From assembly GCA_017510525.1 (NCBI GenBank), contig JAFWNC010000019.1:90611-154610 (forward strand): a stretch of DNA of 64,000 bases. The letters run 5' to 3'. Below are positions 1 to 8,749 of the stretch, piece by piece. The notes beneath the pieces were generated by a model that was given only the letters and a program-made list of their open reading frames with translations, was not told the origin of the DNA and did no database searches. The DNA is from Clostridia bacterium. Its GTDB lineage: Bacteria > Bacillota > Clostridia > TANB77 > CAG-508. Each line of letters begins with the position of its first letter. The stretch's first letter is position 1. The position numbers were made by a program, and so were the translations under genes.

Positions 1-1
1 A

Positions 2-1604
2 TGTCCTAATTGTAAATATTCAGATTTTACTGATTATGGATATAAAAATGGATTTGATTTACCAGACAAAGAATGTCCTAAGTGTGGTCATATGTTAGCT
101 AAAGATGGAATGGACATACCTTTTGAAACATTCTTAGGTTTTAATGGAGATAAAGAGCCTGATATTGACCTTAACTTTTCCGGAGAATATCAAGCAAAGG
201 CACATAGATATACTGAAGTTATTTTCGGAAAAGGTACAACATTTAAGGCTGGAACAGTTGGTACAGTAGCTGATAAAACAGCTTTTGGATATGTTAAAAA
301 TTATTATGAAGAAAGACATATTCCTGTTAGTAATGCAGAAATTGCAAGAATTTCAACAGGATGTACTGGAATAAAAAGAACAACAGGTCAGCACCCAGGT
401 CGGAATTATAGTTGTTCCAAAGGGAAGAGAAATATATGAATTTTGCCCAGTTCAGCACCCTGCTGATGATCCAAATTCAGATATTATTACAACACATTTT
501 GATTATCACTCTATTGATCAAAACCTTTTAAAACTTGATATTCTAGGTCATGATGATCCTACTATGATAAGAATGTTGTTTGATTTAACTGGAATTGATC
601 CAACAAAAGTGCCTTTAGATGATAAAGAAACAATGTCAATTTTTTCATCAACAGATGCACTTGGCGTTACAAAAGAACAGATTAATTCAGAGGTTGGAAC
701 ATTTGGTGTTCCTGAATTTGGAACTAAGTTTGTTAGGGGAATGTTGGTTGATACTAAACCTAAAACCTTTGGCGAATTAATAAGTATTTCTGGATTGTCA
801 CATGGTACTGATGTATGGCTAAATAATGCTCAAGACCTTGTTAATCAAGGGGTTGTAACATTAAGTGAGGCAATTGGTTGTAGAGATGACATTATGGTTT
901 ATCTTATGAAAATGGGATTAGAGCCTAATCATGCTTTTAAAATCATGGAGACTGTTCGTAAAGGAAAAGCTTTAAAAGATCCTGAAAAATGGGCTGGATT
1001 TAAGAAAATAATGGAAGAACATAATGTTCCTGATTGGTATATAAAATCATGTGAAAAAATTAAATACATGTTCCCTAAGGCACATGCTGCAGCATATGTT
1101 ACTAATGCTTTCAGAATAGCCTGGTTTAAGGTTCATGAGCCTATGGCTTATTACACAGCTTATTTTTCAATTAGAGCTGATGAGTTTGATTATGAGATAA
1201 TGTGCCATGGAAAAGAAAAAGTTAAAAACAAAATGAGAGAGATTGATATGGCCGGAAATAGCGCGACAGCTAAAGATAAGAATATGTATGCAATTTTAGA
1301 GCTTGTTTTAGAGATGTATGAAAGAGGAATTAATTTCTTGCCTGTTGATTTATATAAATCTCATAGTACAAAGTTTTTGATGGAGGAAGATGGAATTAGA
1401 CCGCCTCTTAATAGTATTCCTGGTCTTGGAACTGTTGCAGCTGAGGGAATACAGAAGGCTAGAGAAGATGAAAAATTTATGTGTATTGATGATTTACAGG
1501 CTAGAGCAAAGGTTGGAAAATCTGTTACTGAGCTTTTGAGTAAGTTTGGATGTTTGAAGGGGATGACTCAGAGCAATCAAATGAGTTTATTTGCGAATTT
1601 ATAA
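2..1604 (+). CDS. polC: DNA polymerase III PolC-type, C-terminal part, with CGG +1 shift
   Basis: C-terminal 533 residues of the replicative polymerase PolC of Gram-positive bacteria; the start lies upstream of the window. A zinc-finger-like pair (CPNC near the window start, CPKCGH about 25 residues on) is followed by the palm motif [12 protein letters not shown], which carries catalytic aspartates, and by TTGQHPG. At 401-403 the frame reaches CGG; reading on in zero frame gives about a dozen non-family residues and a stop. Dropping C401 gives [11 protein letters not shown] and then unbroken PolC sequence to the stop at 1604. PolC is essential, so this shift must be tolerated if the sequence is correct. 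Product identity is certain; the decoding mechanism is inferred. Confidence 0.95.
401..403 (+). other. CGG +1 recoding site in polC
   Basis: Zero frame reads CCA GGT CGG AAT. Skipping the C gives GGT GGA ATT ATA, the conserved PolC segment HPGGII. The preceding codon is GGT and the fourth base is A. Confidence 0.85.
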
Positions 1605-1644
1605 ATACTATTTTGTTATAATATAAATTGAAATATAGCAATTT

Positions 1645-1672
1645 GGGGCGGGCATGGAAACCCGCCCCTACA
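1645..1672. repeat. GC-rich palindrome (GGGGCGGGC...GCCCGCCCC type)
   Basis: Short hairpin-forming unit after polC ending in CGCCCCTAC, preceded at 1626-1645 by a solo copy of the AAATTGAAATATAGCAATTT arm of the ~105-bp inverted-repeat family. It probably acts as a transcript end. Confidence 0.6.
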
Positions 1673-1719
1673 GAAAAACATTTTTTAAATTTGTAATATA
1701 ATATATAAGGTGGATAAAT

Positions 1720-2013
1720 ATGATTGAATATGAAATTTTTACCCCTAGGGGTTTTATTGTATATTTATTAATTATTAATGGAATTGGGCTAACTGCTATG
1801 TTTGTTGATAAATGGAAGGCTGAGAAGGGTAGCTGGAGAATTCCAGAGAAGTCTTTGTTTACAATTGCATTTTTAGGTGGAAGTATTGGTAGTATTATTG
1901 GAATGTATTTATTTAGACATAAGACAAAAAAACTATATTTTACAATAGGCTTTCCTGTAATCCTTTTTACAGAGATTTTTATTGGATGGTATATCTGGAG
2001 TTTAATGCATTAA
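1720..2013 (+). CDS. DUF1294 family membrane protein
   Basis: A 97-residue protein with three hydrophobic segments (about 11-29, 45-63, 72-94). The order of the conserved blocks, VDKWKAEKGSWRIPE, then LGGSIGSIIGMYLFRHKTKK, then a terminal hydrophobic stretch, is that of the DUF1294 family. These are small inner-membrane proteins of unknown function, sometimes fused to cold-shock domains. It has its own ribosome site (AAGGTGG) about 9 bases before the ATG. No functional partner is evident beside it. Confidence 0.85.
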   Translation: MIEYEIFTPRGFIVYLLIINGIGLTAMFVDKWKAEKGSWRIPEKSLFTIAFLGGSIGSIIGMYLFRHKTKKLYFTIGFPVILFTEIFIGWYIWSLMH

Positions 2014-2070
2014 AATATAGAAAAATAAAAAGTATTGTGTTATAATAAATATGTTAAGGAGGAATGTAAT

Positions 2071-2244
2071 ATGATGAAGGAATTAGTTATGGAAGTAACA
2101 AATACACTTCCAGATAATGCTTCTTTTGATGATATTATTGAAGCAATATATATAAGGTTAAAAATAGAAGAAGGTATTAAAGATTCAAAAATAAATTCTG
2201 GTTTAACAACTGAACAATTGATAGAGGAGATTGAAAAATGGTAA
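2071..2244 (+). CDS. Putative antitoxin of a ParE-type pair
   Basis: A 57-residue acidic protein (MMKELVMEVTNTLPDNASFDD...). I chose the ATG at 2071 because a strong AAGGAGG lies at 2057-2063; an in-frame ATG further upstream lacks a site. Its stop overlaps the start of the following RelE/ParE-like frame (ATGGTAA at 2238-2244), the tight coupling usual for toxin-antitoxin operons. The segment DNASFDDIIEAIYIRLKIEEGIKDS resembles small antitoxins that occur beside ParE proteins. The assignment rests on size and neighbour. Confidence 0.65.
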   Translation: MMKELVMEVTNTLPDNASFDDIIEAIYIRLKIEEGIKDSKINSGLTTEQLIEEIEKW

Positions 2245-2540
2245 TTAATTGGACTAAGTCTGCTATCAATGATTTAAAAGATTTTATAAAAATAAGTATG
2301 AAGTCAAAGCCTTTAGATTATATAAAAAATCTAATAAGTTCTACAAAAATTTTAGAAAGTAATCCATATGCAGGAAAGATTTATACTTATACTAATAAAT
2401 ATATTGTTTGACAGTTTATATATAAGGAACATAGAATATTCTATTATATTGATAATGACATTATTAGTATTATTACAGTAGTTCATCATAAACAAAATAT
2501 AAAAGAAAAGATTGAATATATAAAGAAATCATTAAAATAG
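2238..2540 (+). pseudogene. ParE/RelE-type toxin interrupted by an in-frame TGA
   Basis: The frame starts at an ATG overlapping the antitoxin stop and reads MVINWTKSAINDLKDFIKIS..., then KYIV-stop-QFIYKEHRIFYYIDNDIISIITVVHHKQ and on to a TAG at 2538. The block IYKEHRIFYYI...VVHHK is the conserved core of ParE-type toxins, where an arginine usually sits at the position of the TGA (2409-2411). A CGA-to-TGA or AGA-to-TGA change would kill the toxin while leaving the antitoxin. No CGG occurs here, so this is ordinary decay and not the recoding seen elsewhere. Confidence 0.7.
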
Positions 2541-2695
2541 TTTAAAATATATTGATTTTTTATTCTTTTATATGTAGAATTATTTTAGTTTAGGTTTTTA
2601 CTAATGAAAAGAGATTGGAGTAGAAAAATATGGAAAATGCTATAAACCTTGAGACTGTACACATACACACACACGTGTATTTTTAGATAATATAT

Positions 2696-2768
2696 TTTTT
2701 AACATAGATTTAAGAGAGGTCTATGGATTTTGTTGTATGCAAAATTCATAGGCTTTTTTGACGTGTGT
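2696..2768 (+). repeat. Two-copy hairpin/terminator element, copy 1
   Basis: AACATAGA...GGTCTATGG can pair upstream. The same CTATG can instead pair with CATAG downstream, followed by GGCTTTTTTGACGTGTGT. The second copy at 29719-29794 keeps the layout with different stem bases, which looks like a terminator with a competing hairpin. Confidence 0.5.
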
Positions 2769-2790
2769 TTGATAAATTATTGCAAATATT

Positions 2791-2820
2791 GTAGGGGCGG
2801 GGTTCCACCCCCCGCCCGTG
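2791..2820. repeat. GTAGGGGCGGGG palindrome
   Basis: A unit of the dispersed GC-rich palindrome family: GTAGGGGCGGGGTTCC followed by CCGCCC, able to fold back. Confidence 0.6.
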
Positions 2821-2900
2821 ACTTGCAGAGATGAGCATAAAATTAAATTGTATAGGGTGATGCCGAATTAGGTGTCACCTATTATTTTTTTTAAAAAATA

Positions 2901-2960
2901 CGAACAAATGTATTGACAAATTATTTTTATTGATGTAATATATATACGAACAAAGTTTTG
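2901..2960 (+). promoter_or_regulatory. recN promoter with two LexA-like boxes
   Basis: TTGACA (2913-2918), a 17-base spacer and TAATAT (2936-2941) form a good sigma-A promoter. CGAACAAATGTA at 2901-2912 and CGAACAAAGTTTTG at 2947-2960 each resemble the Firmicutes SOS box (CGAAC-N4-GTTCG) with imperfect right halves, and they bracket the promoter. SOS control of recN is known in other bacteria; here it is inferred. Confidence 0.55.
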
Positions 2961-2974
2961 ATTAGGAGGCTAAT

Positions 2975-4678
2975 ATGATTGGAACTTTACATATTAAAAA
3001 TATTGGTATTATTGATGATTTGAGTATTGATTTAAACGAAGGGTTTAATGTGCTTACTGGTGAGACTGGTGCTGGAAAGACTTTAATTATTGGATCTTTA
3101 AAGATTTTAGCAGGAGATAGATTTTCAAAAGAAATGATTAGAAAAGGTGAAAAGTTTTCTTTTATAGAAATGCTTTTATATAAAGATGATGAAGAAATAA
3201 TTGTTTCAAGAGAAGTTAATTTATCTGGAAAAAATATGTGTAAAATAAATGGTAGAATGGTTACTGTAAATGAACTTAAAGAGTTTATGAAAAATGTTGT
3301 TGATATTCATGGGCAAAAAGATAATCAGCTTATTTTAGAACAGAAAAGTCATATTATGTTTTTAGATGAATATATTGGAGATAATGTTTTAATTTTAAAA
3401 GATAGCTATAATCAGAAATATAAAGAATATAGAAAAATTAAAGATGAAATTGCAAGAAACTATGGTGATGATAAGGAAAAGCAAAGAAAGTTAGATCTAT
3501 TAAGATATCAGATTAATGAAATTGATGAGGCTGAGCTTAAAAAGGGTGAAGAGGAAAGTGTTGAAGAAAAGCTTAAAATGATGCAGAATTCAGAACTAAT
3601 ATCTAATAACTTGGAAGAAACAAATTATTTATTAAGTGAAAATGTTTTATCATCTTTAGAAACAGCAATGAAAAAAATGGATAAGATTTCAGAATATAAT
3701 ACTATTTATGAAGATATGAAAAATAGGATTGAAAGCAGTTTTTACGATTTAGAAGAAGTTGAAAGAGAGCTATCTTCAAATAGAGACGAGAATTATTTTG
3801 ATATTAATGAGTTTAACGAATTGGAAAGAAGATTTGATTTAATTCAAGATTTAAAAAGAAAATATGGTAATAATATTGAGGAGATTTTGGAATATAGAAA
3901 AGAGATTGAAAAAGAAATTTTTGATATAGAAAATCTTGAAGAATATGTTGATAAGCTTAAAAGAGACTCTTTAAAACTTGAAAAAGAGATGTTAGACTTG
4001 GCTAATAAAATGACTCAAATTAGAGAAAAAGAGTCTAAAAAACTATCTAAAGAAATTACTGATGAATTAAAAGACCTTGAAATGAAGTATTCAGAATTTA
4101 GCGTAAAGATTGAGTCTAAAGATGGTTTTGAAAAAGATGGTTTAGATAAAATAGAGTTTATGATTAAAACTAATTTAGGTGAAGAGTCAAAATCACTTAT
4201 TAAAATTGCGTCAGGTGGAGAAATGTCAAGAATAATGTTGGCTATTAAAAAGGTTTTAGCTACAGTTGATAGAGTTCCGGTTTTAGTTTTTGATGAAATT
4301 GATACTGGAATAAGTGGAATTGCTGCTAAAAAGGTTGGAGAAAAAATGAAAGAAATTTCAAAAACTCATCAAGTTATTTGTGTAACCCATTTAGCTACAA
4401 TTGCTGCAAAAGGTAATTATAATTATTTTATACATAAAGAAACTGAAAATGAAAAAACAAAAACTAAAATAGAGTTATTAAATGAAGAAGAAACAATTAA
4501 AGAAATTGCTAGAATATCAACAGGAGAGATAACTGACATATCTTTAAAACACGCTAAAGAATTAAGAAAAGATAATGATTATCTAAGCAGATTAGATAAA
4601 TCTTTAAAACAAATTGAGCAAGGAAAAGTTGTTGTAAAAACAATAGAAGAATTAGAAAAGTTAGGAGCAACTTCTTAG
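2975..4678 (+). CDS. recN: DNA repair protein RecN
   Basis: 567 residues, the usual RecN length. SMC-like ATPase acting in double-strand break repair. Walker A GETGAGKT lies near residues 29-36, followed by a long charged coiled-coil middle (about 150-370), the ABC signature SGGEMSRIMLA and Walker B PVLVFDEIDTGISG, with the His-switch segment VTHLATIAAKG after it. The ATG follows AGGAGG by six bases. The gene has its own promoter with SOS-like boxes and is followed by a GTAGGGGCGG palindrome that probably ends the transcript. No recoding site is present. Confidence 0.96.
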   Translation: MIGTLHIKNIGIIDDLSIDLNEGFNVLTGETGAGKTLIIGSLKILAGDRFSKEMIRKGEKFSFIEMLLYKDDEEIIVSREVNLSGKNMCKINGRMVTVNELKEFMKNVVDIHGQKDNQLILEQKSHIMFLDEYIGDNVLILKDSYNQKYKEYRKIKDEIARNYGDDKEKQRKLDLLRYQINEIDEAELKKGEEESVEEKLKMMQNSELISNNLEETNYLLSENVLSSLETAMKKMDKISEYNTIYEDMKNRIESSFYDLEEVERELSSNRDENYFDINEFNELERRFDLIQDLKRKYGNNIEEILEYRKEIEKEIFDIENLEEYVDKLKRDSLKLEKEMLDLANKMTQIREKESKKLSKEITDELKDLEMKYSEFSVKIESKDGFEKDGLDKIEFMIKTNLGEESKSLIKIASGGEMSRIMLAIKKVLATVDRVPVLVFDEIDTGISGIAAKKVGEKMKEISKTHQVICVTHLATIAAKGNYNYFIHKETENEKTKTKIELLNEEETIKEIARISTGEITDISLKHAKELRKDNDYLSRLDKSLKQIEQGKVVVKTIEELEKLGATS

Positions 4679-4724
4679 TAGTAAGAGACGAAGATGTAAT
4701 TTTTATATCATGAAGAATAATTTT

Positions 4725-4752
4725 GTAGGGGCGGCTGCTAGTCGCCCCTACA
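4725..4752. repeat. GTAGGGGCGGC...GTCGCCCCTAC palindrome
   Basis: Near-perfect inverted repeat between the converging recN and sigK genes, a likely bidirectional terminator. Confidence 0.6.
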
Positions 4753-4758
4753 AAGTTA

Positions 4759-5470
4759 TTAAATTAATCCTTCTTCTTTAAACTCTTTTGAAAGCTTGCT
4801 AATTGCTTTTGTTTCAATTCTTGAAACATAGGAACGAGAAATACCAAAGATTTCAGCTATTTCATTTTGCGTTTTTGGCTTCGTTCCATTTAATCCAAAT
4901 CGCATTTCAAGTATAGATTTTTCTCTATCTGTTAAAACAGTGTTCATTTTTTCATATAGCTTTTTAAATTTCATTTTTAAATCAATTTCATCTTCAATAC
5001 TTCTTTCATTATTTTCTAAAACTTCTTGAAGAGTAACAATATTATCATCTTTATCTTTTCCGAATTGGTTCATTTAAATAAACTTCAGAATTCAATTTTT
5101 TTGTTGCACGAAAATGCATTAAAATTTCATTATCTATACATCTTGAAACATATGTTGAAAGTTTTACTCCTTTTTTAGAATTAAAGCTATTTATTCCTTT
5201 TATAAGACCAATTGTACCAATAGAAATTAAGTCATCAAAATTAGAATTAGGCGAAGAGTATTTTTTAGCTATATGCGCAACTAATCTTAAGTTTCTTTCA
5301 ATTAAAACTTTTCTTGCTTCTAAATCTCCTTTCTCAAATTTATCTATATATTCTTTTTCTTCTTTAGAAGATAATGCTTGAGGAAACAAACTATTGTTAG
5401 AAATATAACCTAACAGAAAAACAGTACTACTTAAAAAAGTGAAAAAGCCTGCATACGAGAATATAAGCAT
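4759..5470 (-). CDS. sigK: Sporulation sigma factor SigK, with CGG +1 shift
   Basis: Late mother-cell sigma factor. Reading from 5470 with GGAGG upstream, the product begins with a hydrophobic pro-sequence (MLIFSYAGFFTFLSSTVFLLGYISN), then the SigK region FPQALSSKEEKEYI and sigma region 2 (ARKVLIERNLRLVAHIAKKY). After NEPI the zero frame meets CGG (complement of 5060-5062) and stops three codons later. Dropping the C gives NEPIGKDKDDNIV and then region 4 with its helix-turn-helix (KTQNEIAEIFGISRSYVSRIE). Total 236 residues, normal for pro-sigma-K. There is no intervening skin-type element; the only break is the CGG. Confidence 0.92.
5060..5062 (-). other. CGG +1 recoding site in sigK
   Basis: On the minus strand the codons read CCA ATT CGG AAA. 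Skipping C gives ATT GGA AAA GAT, the conserved PIG(K/T)DK segment of SigK. The fourth base is A. Confidence 0.85.
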
Positions 5471-5628
5471 GTTTACACCTCCATATAGTTATATCAAAGT
5501 ATATGAGGCAAAAAAATAAAAGTGCGTGTCACTTTAAAAACTTTGAAAAATGTACAAAATGTAGTATAATTAAAAAAGTTTTGGAGGAGAAAACTTCCTA
5601 TATAGAAAAAGTAAAAAAAGGATTTTAT

Positions 5629-6510
5629 ATGAAAGAATTAGAAGAGTGTAGATTATGTCCATTTGAATGTGGAATAAATATAGAAGAAGGGCAACTTGGA
5701 AGATGTAAGGCTGGAAATAAAATAAAACTTGGATTGGTTACAAAACACTATGGAGAAGAACCATGTATAAGTGGTGAATCTGGCTCAGGTACTGTATTTT
5801 TTAGTAATTGCAATTTAAAGTGTAAGTTTTGTCAGAATTATAAAATTAGTAGTTTAGGTAAGGGTGAAGAAATAACAATTGAAGAATTAGCAAATATTTT
5901 TTTAAAACATCAGGAAGATGGAGCAAATAATATTAATTTAGTAACTCCAACCCCATATGTTATTCAAATAATTGAAGCTCTAAAGATTGCTAAATCAAAG
6001 GGATTAATAATTCCAATTGTTTATAATACTAGTGGATATGAGAAAACTGATGTATTGAAAAAGCTTGAAGGTTTAATTGATATTTATTTACCTGATTTTA
6101 AATATTTTGATGATGAATTAGCTTTAAAACTTTCAGGAGCTAAAGAGTATAAAAAGTATGCTACTAATGCTATTTTGGAGATGCAAAGACAAATTAAGAA
6201 AACTGAGATTGATGAAAATGGTATTATGAAAAAAGGAATAATTATTAGACATTTGATTTTGCCTAATCATGTTGACAATTCAAAAGATGTTTTAAAATGG
6301 ATTAAGGAAAATATGAGAGATGATGTTTATGTAAGTTTGATGGCACAGTATTTTCCTACGTTTAAGGCTCTAGATACAGATGATATTAATAGAAAATTAA
6401 CTTTTGAAGAATATAAAGAGGTTGAGGATTATTTATTTGAGCTTAATATAAAAAATGGGTTTGTACAAGACTTAGAGGATGAAGAGGAACAATATGTTCC
6501 TGATTTTTAA
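5629..6510 (+). CDS. Radical SAM protein related to pyruvate formate-lyase activating enzymes
   Basis: 293 residues from the ATG at 5629, which is preceded by AAAGGA; an upstream in-frame ATG (5503) has no ribosome site and lies before a TATAAT near 5566. An N-terminal cysteine cluster (CRLCPFECG...GRCKAG) precedes the radical SAM motif CNLKCKFC (CxxxCxxC), which binds the 4Fe-4S cluster. Later blocks NLVTPTPYV, YNTSGYE and DIYLPDFKY fit the stand-alone PflA-like subfamily whose substrates are mostly unknown. The gene is divergent from sigK. The exact substrate cannot be read from sequence. Confidence 0.85.
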   Translation: MKELEECRLCPFECGINIEEGQLGRCKAGNKIKLGLVTKHYGEEPCISGESGSGTVFFSNCNLKCKFCQNYKISSLGKGEEITIEELANIFLKHQEDGANNINLVTPTPYVIQIIEALKIAKSKGLIIPIVYNTSGYEKTDVLKKLEGLIDIYLPDFKYFDDELALKLSGAKEYKKYATNAILEMQRQIKKTEIDENGIMKKGIIIRHLILPNHVDNSKDVLKWIKENMRDDVYVSLMAQYFPTFKALDTDDINRKLTFEEYKEVEDYLFELNIKNGFVQDLEDEEEQYVPDF

Positions 6511-6763
6511 GAGAAACTTTTGGTACGCGTCCCCAAAAGTTCACAGAAAACAATGTGCTCCGCTACAATAAAAAAGAGGCTTTTAAAAGCCCCATAGATA
6601 TCTAAATTATACTATTTTACTTTAAAAAAATCAAGTAGCAAAACAAGCTAAAAAAGTGAGATTATGATATAAAAAATGAAGGAAAGTGATATATTGAGAT
6701 TAAAATCATATTTAAATCGATTTTATTTCATTTGAATAAAAAAATTGCATATGTTAATATTAA

Positions 6764-6769
6764 TATAAT
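6764..6769 (+). promoter_or_regulatory. -10 element before the 6S-like RNA
   Basis: TATAAT with an AT-rich upstream stretch. It would start transcription near 6776, just before the structured segment. Confidence 0.45.
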
Positions 6770-6775
6770 CTAAAT

Positions 6776-6990
6776 TAAATATGTTTATAAATTTCCCTGC
6801 ATGGTGCGTGAGGACAGAGTTTTTAGAACCTACAAAGTTGTGGATACGGGAGCCAGCTCTCTGGATGTGGCGTGTATGCTTGCATTTATGTAAGAAACCC
6901 ATAAGCATTTAGGACAGCACCCACCTGTTTATATACAGGTCCATAAAAATTCTTAACAATATCGGCTAATGTGGGGTTATTTTTTTTGCT
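6776..6990 (+). ncRNA. ssrS: Probable 6S RNA
   Basis: In the 577-base gap between the radical SAM gene and the Tim44-like gene lies a GC-balanced segment unlike the surrounding AT-rich spacer. It contains TTTCCCTGCATGGTGCGTG, AGAACCTAC, a hairpin GGAGCCAGCTCTC and, near the end, GGACAGCACCCACCTG with the hairpin CCTGTTTATATACAGG. These pieces and their order match my memory of Firmicutes 6S RNA, which binds sigma-A polymerase as a promoter mimic. It ends in GTGGGGTTATTTTTTTT. No coding frame fits. The assignment is from motif memory; a covariance-model search would settle it. Confidence 0.65.
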
Positions 6991-7087
6991 TTTCTCCGTC
7001 CCCATTGCACACTTTTTTTTGCCCTAAATATTGAAATAAATAATTATTATATATATAATGAAAAAAATCGAAAAATGGGAGGAGAAA

Positions 7088-8002
7088 ATGAATAGAAAAA
7101 TATTAGTAGAAATAATTTTTTCATTAGTTTTATTCTGTTGTATTTTATTTTTAAGAGATTATAGAGTTAATGCTGAATATACAATAGCTGATTCTGGATT
7201 TGATTCTAGTTATGATAGTGGTGGAAGTAGTTGGTCTAGTTCTAGTTCAAGCTCAAGTTCTAGTAGTTGGAGTTCTTCAAGAAGTGATTATGGTAGTAGC
7301 TCAGGATCAAGTTATAGTGGGGAGTCTGATCCAGTATCTGTAATCATAATGTTTGCATTTATTATTGGAATAATAATATTTGCTATTAAATCTAATGGCG
7401 GTTACCAGATTCCTACAAGACCATTGCATGATAATATAAATGAAGCTGAGGTTGAGAGAAAAATTAAACAATATATTCCAGATTTTGATAAAGCAAAATT
7501 CTTACGAGATGGATTTAATACTTATTTAGCTGTTCAAAGTGCATGGATGAATTTCAAACTTGAAGATGTAAGAAATCAAATTACTGATGAGTTATTTAAT
7601 ATGTATCAATCACAATTAGATACTCTTGAAGTTAAGGGCGAACAAAACATAATGAAAGATTTCAAATTAAACAAATCTTATTTAAAAGGTGTAAATGTTC
7701 AAAATGATAATATAGCTATTAATGCTGGATTTGTTGTTGAATTCTATGATTATATTATTGAACAGTCTTCAGGAAAAGTTCTAAGAGGTTCTGATAAAAA
7801 CAAAATACGTATTACTTATGACATGAAGTTTAGAAAGACGTTAAATCAAGACAAAGTTGCTTTGAAGTGTCCAAATTGTGGTGCTGATATGAAACATATT
7901 AATGGATATGGAGTATGTGAGTATTGTAGAACTAAGATTGTAACAGAAAATCAAGAATGGGTATTAACAGATAAAAAATCAATAAATCAAATTAGATTAT
8001 AA
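7088..8002 (+). CDS. Membrane-anchored Tim44-like protein with C-terminal zinc ribbon
   Basis: 304 residues from the ATG at 7088, chosen because GGGAGGAG sits just before it. An N-terminal signal-anchor (about residues 6-22) is followed by a long Ser/Gly-rich low-complexity tract (about 40-90), a transmembrane segment (about 95-112), a Tim44/TIM44-like domain (about 130-260; AWMNFKLEDVRNQITDELFNMYQSQ) and a CPNCGADMK...YGVCEYC zinc ribbon. Similar proteins occur in Clostridia with unknown role. The next gene encodes a shorter paralog. The serine repeats are encoded by mixed AGT/TCT/TCA codons, so the tract is not a simple nucleotide repeat. Confidence 0.75.
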   Translation: MNRKILVEIIFSLVLFCCILFLRDYRVNAEYTIADSGFDSSYDSGGSSWSSSSSSSSSSSWSSSRSDYGSSSGSSYSGESDPVSVIIMFAFIIGIIIFAIKSNGGYQIPTRPLHDNINEAEVERKIKQYIPDFDKAKFLRDGFNTYLAVQSAWMNFKLEDVRNQITDELFNMYQSQLDTLEVKGEQNIMKDFKLNKSYLKGVNVQNDNIAINAGFVVEFYDYIIEQSSGKVLRGSDKNKIRITYDMKFRKTLNQDKVALKCPNCGADMKHINGYGVCEYCRTKIVTENQEWVLTDKKSINQIRL

Positions 8003-8048
8003 TATATGGGGCGAATATAATGTCGCCCTATATAAAATGGAGGTTGAA

Positions 8049-8591
8049 ATGGGAGTTTTAGAAAATTTAGTAGAACAAGATCCAGAATTTGCAGAAGCAA
8101 AGTTTAGATCAAAAGTTGAAAACGAATTTGTACAAATAAAACTATCTATGGTTACTGGAAAAACTGAGAGAATAAAACATTATGTAAGTGATGAAATATA
8201 TAATAGAATTGTTGCAAAAGTTGAAGATGATAAGGCTAATAATAGAATTCAATTATATGATGAATTAAATGTTTATAGTGTTCAAATTACTAGTATAAAT
8301 GAACTTGAAGATTGCTTTACAATAGAAGTTAATTTGTGTTCAAGAGCTCTTGAGTACTATATTGATAGAGATACAAGGAAATATTTATCTGGAAATAATC
8401 AATCAAGGGTTGAGAAAAATAATAGATTACTTTTTAGAAAAAAGAAAAATGCTAAAGGGTTTAATGGGGTTCAAAAATGTCCTTCTTGTGGAGCTAGTAT
8501 GGATATAAATGAGAATGGAAAATGTAAATTCTGTGGATCTATTTTTACTTTGGAGAATTATGATTGGACAATTGTTAGTATGGATATTTAA
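8049..8591 (+). CDS. Soluble Tim44-like/zinc-ribbon paralog
   Basis: 180 residues from the ATG at 8049 (GGAGG six bases upstream; an earlier in-frame ATG at 8037 overlaps that site). It aligns with the C-terminal half of the preceding protein: a Tim44-like segment (DPEFAEAKFRSKVENEFVQIKLSM...) and a final zinc ribbon CPSCGASMD...GKCKFC. It lacks any membrane anchor. The two genes are 46 bases apart with the same orientation, suggesting one transcript and a membrane/soluble pair. Function unknown. Confidence 0.7.
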   Translation: MGVLENLVEQDPEFAEAKFRSKVENEFVQIKLSMVTGKTERIKHYVSDEIYNRIVAKVEDDKANNRIQLYDELNVYSVQITSINELEDCFTIEVNLCSRALEYYIDRDTRKYLSGNNQSRVEKNNRLLFRKKKNAKGFNGVQKCPSCGASMDINENGKCKFCGSIFTLENYDWTIVSMDI

Positions 8592-8642
8592 AACGAAAGA
8601 CATCAGGGGACTTTGGGGAAGTGTCCCCAGATGTCAAAAATT

Positions 8643-8685
8643 GTAGGGGCGGGGCTTGTCCCCGCCTGAGACCCGCGAAGATGTG
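8643..8685. repeat. GTAGGGGCGGGGCTTGTCCCCGCC repeat with GACCCGCGAAG tail
   Basis: Palindrome plus the tail TGAGACCCGCGAAGATG. The same unit recurs at 10008-10045 and, in altered form, at 30006-30050, in each case flanking one of the two variable prepilin genes. Confidence 0.65.
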
Positions 8686-8749
8686 CACATGGTGGATTTG
8701 GTTATATTAAAAAATAATATAAATATAAAAATATAAGGAGGATTAAAAG

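Larger units (their letters stand above)
2541..2898. other. Intergenic region with repeats before recN
   Basis: No gene is supported. It holds an alternating CA/GT stretch (2658-2679), a hairpin-terminator element at 2696-2768 shared with 29719-29794, and a GTAGGGGCGGGG palindrome at 2791-2820. Confidence 0.6.

Noticed and set aside
2409..2411. TGA as a reassigned sense codon
   Set aside because: Many genes in the window end in TGA at the expected family C-terminus (whiA, VanW, the SCP protein), and no conserved protein contains an in-frame TGA. The one case is a toxin pseudogene.
2658..2679. CA/GT alternating tract as a regulatory microsatellite
   Set aside because: Only one short tract, not in or near a promoter that I can define; too little to call.
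6723..6908. A minus-strand 61-residue frame in the 6S-like region
   Set aside because: It overlaps the structured RNA, has no ribosome site and no family resemblance.
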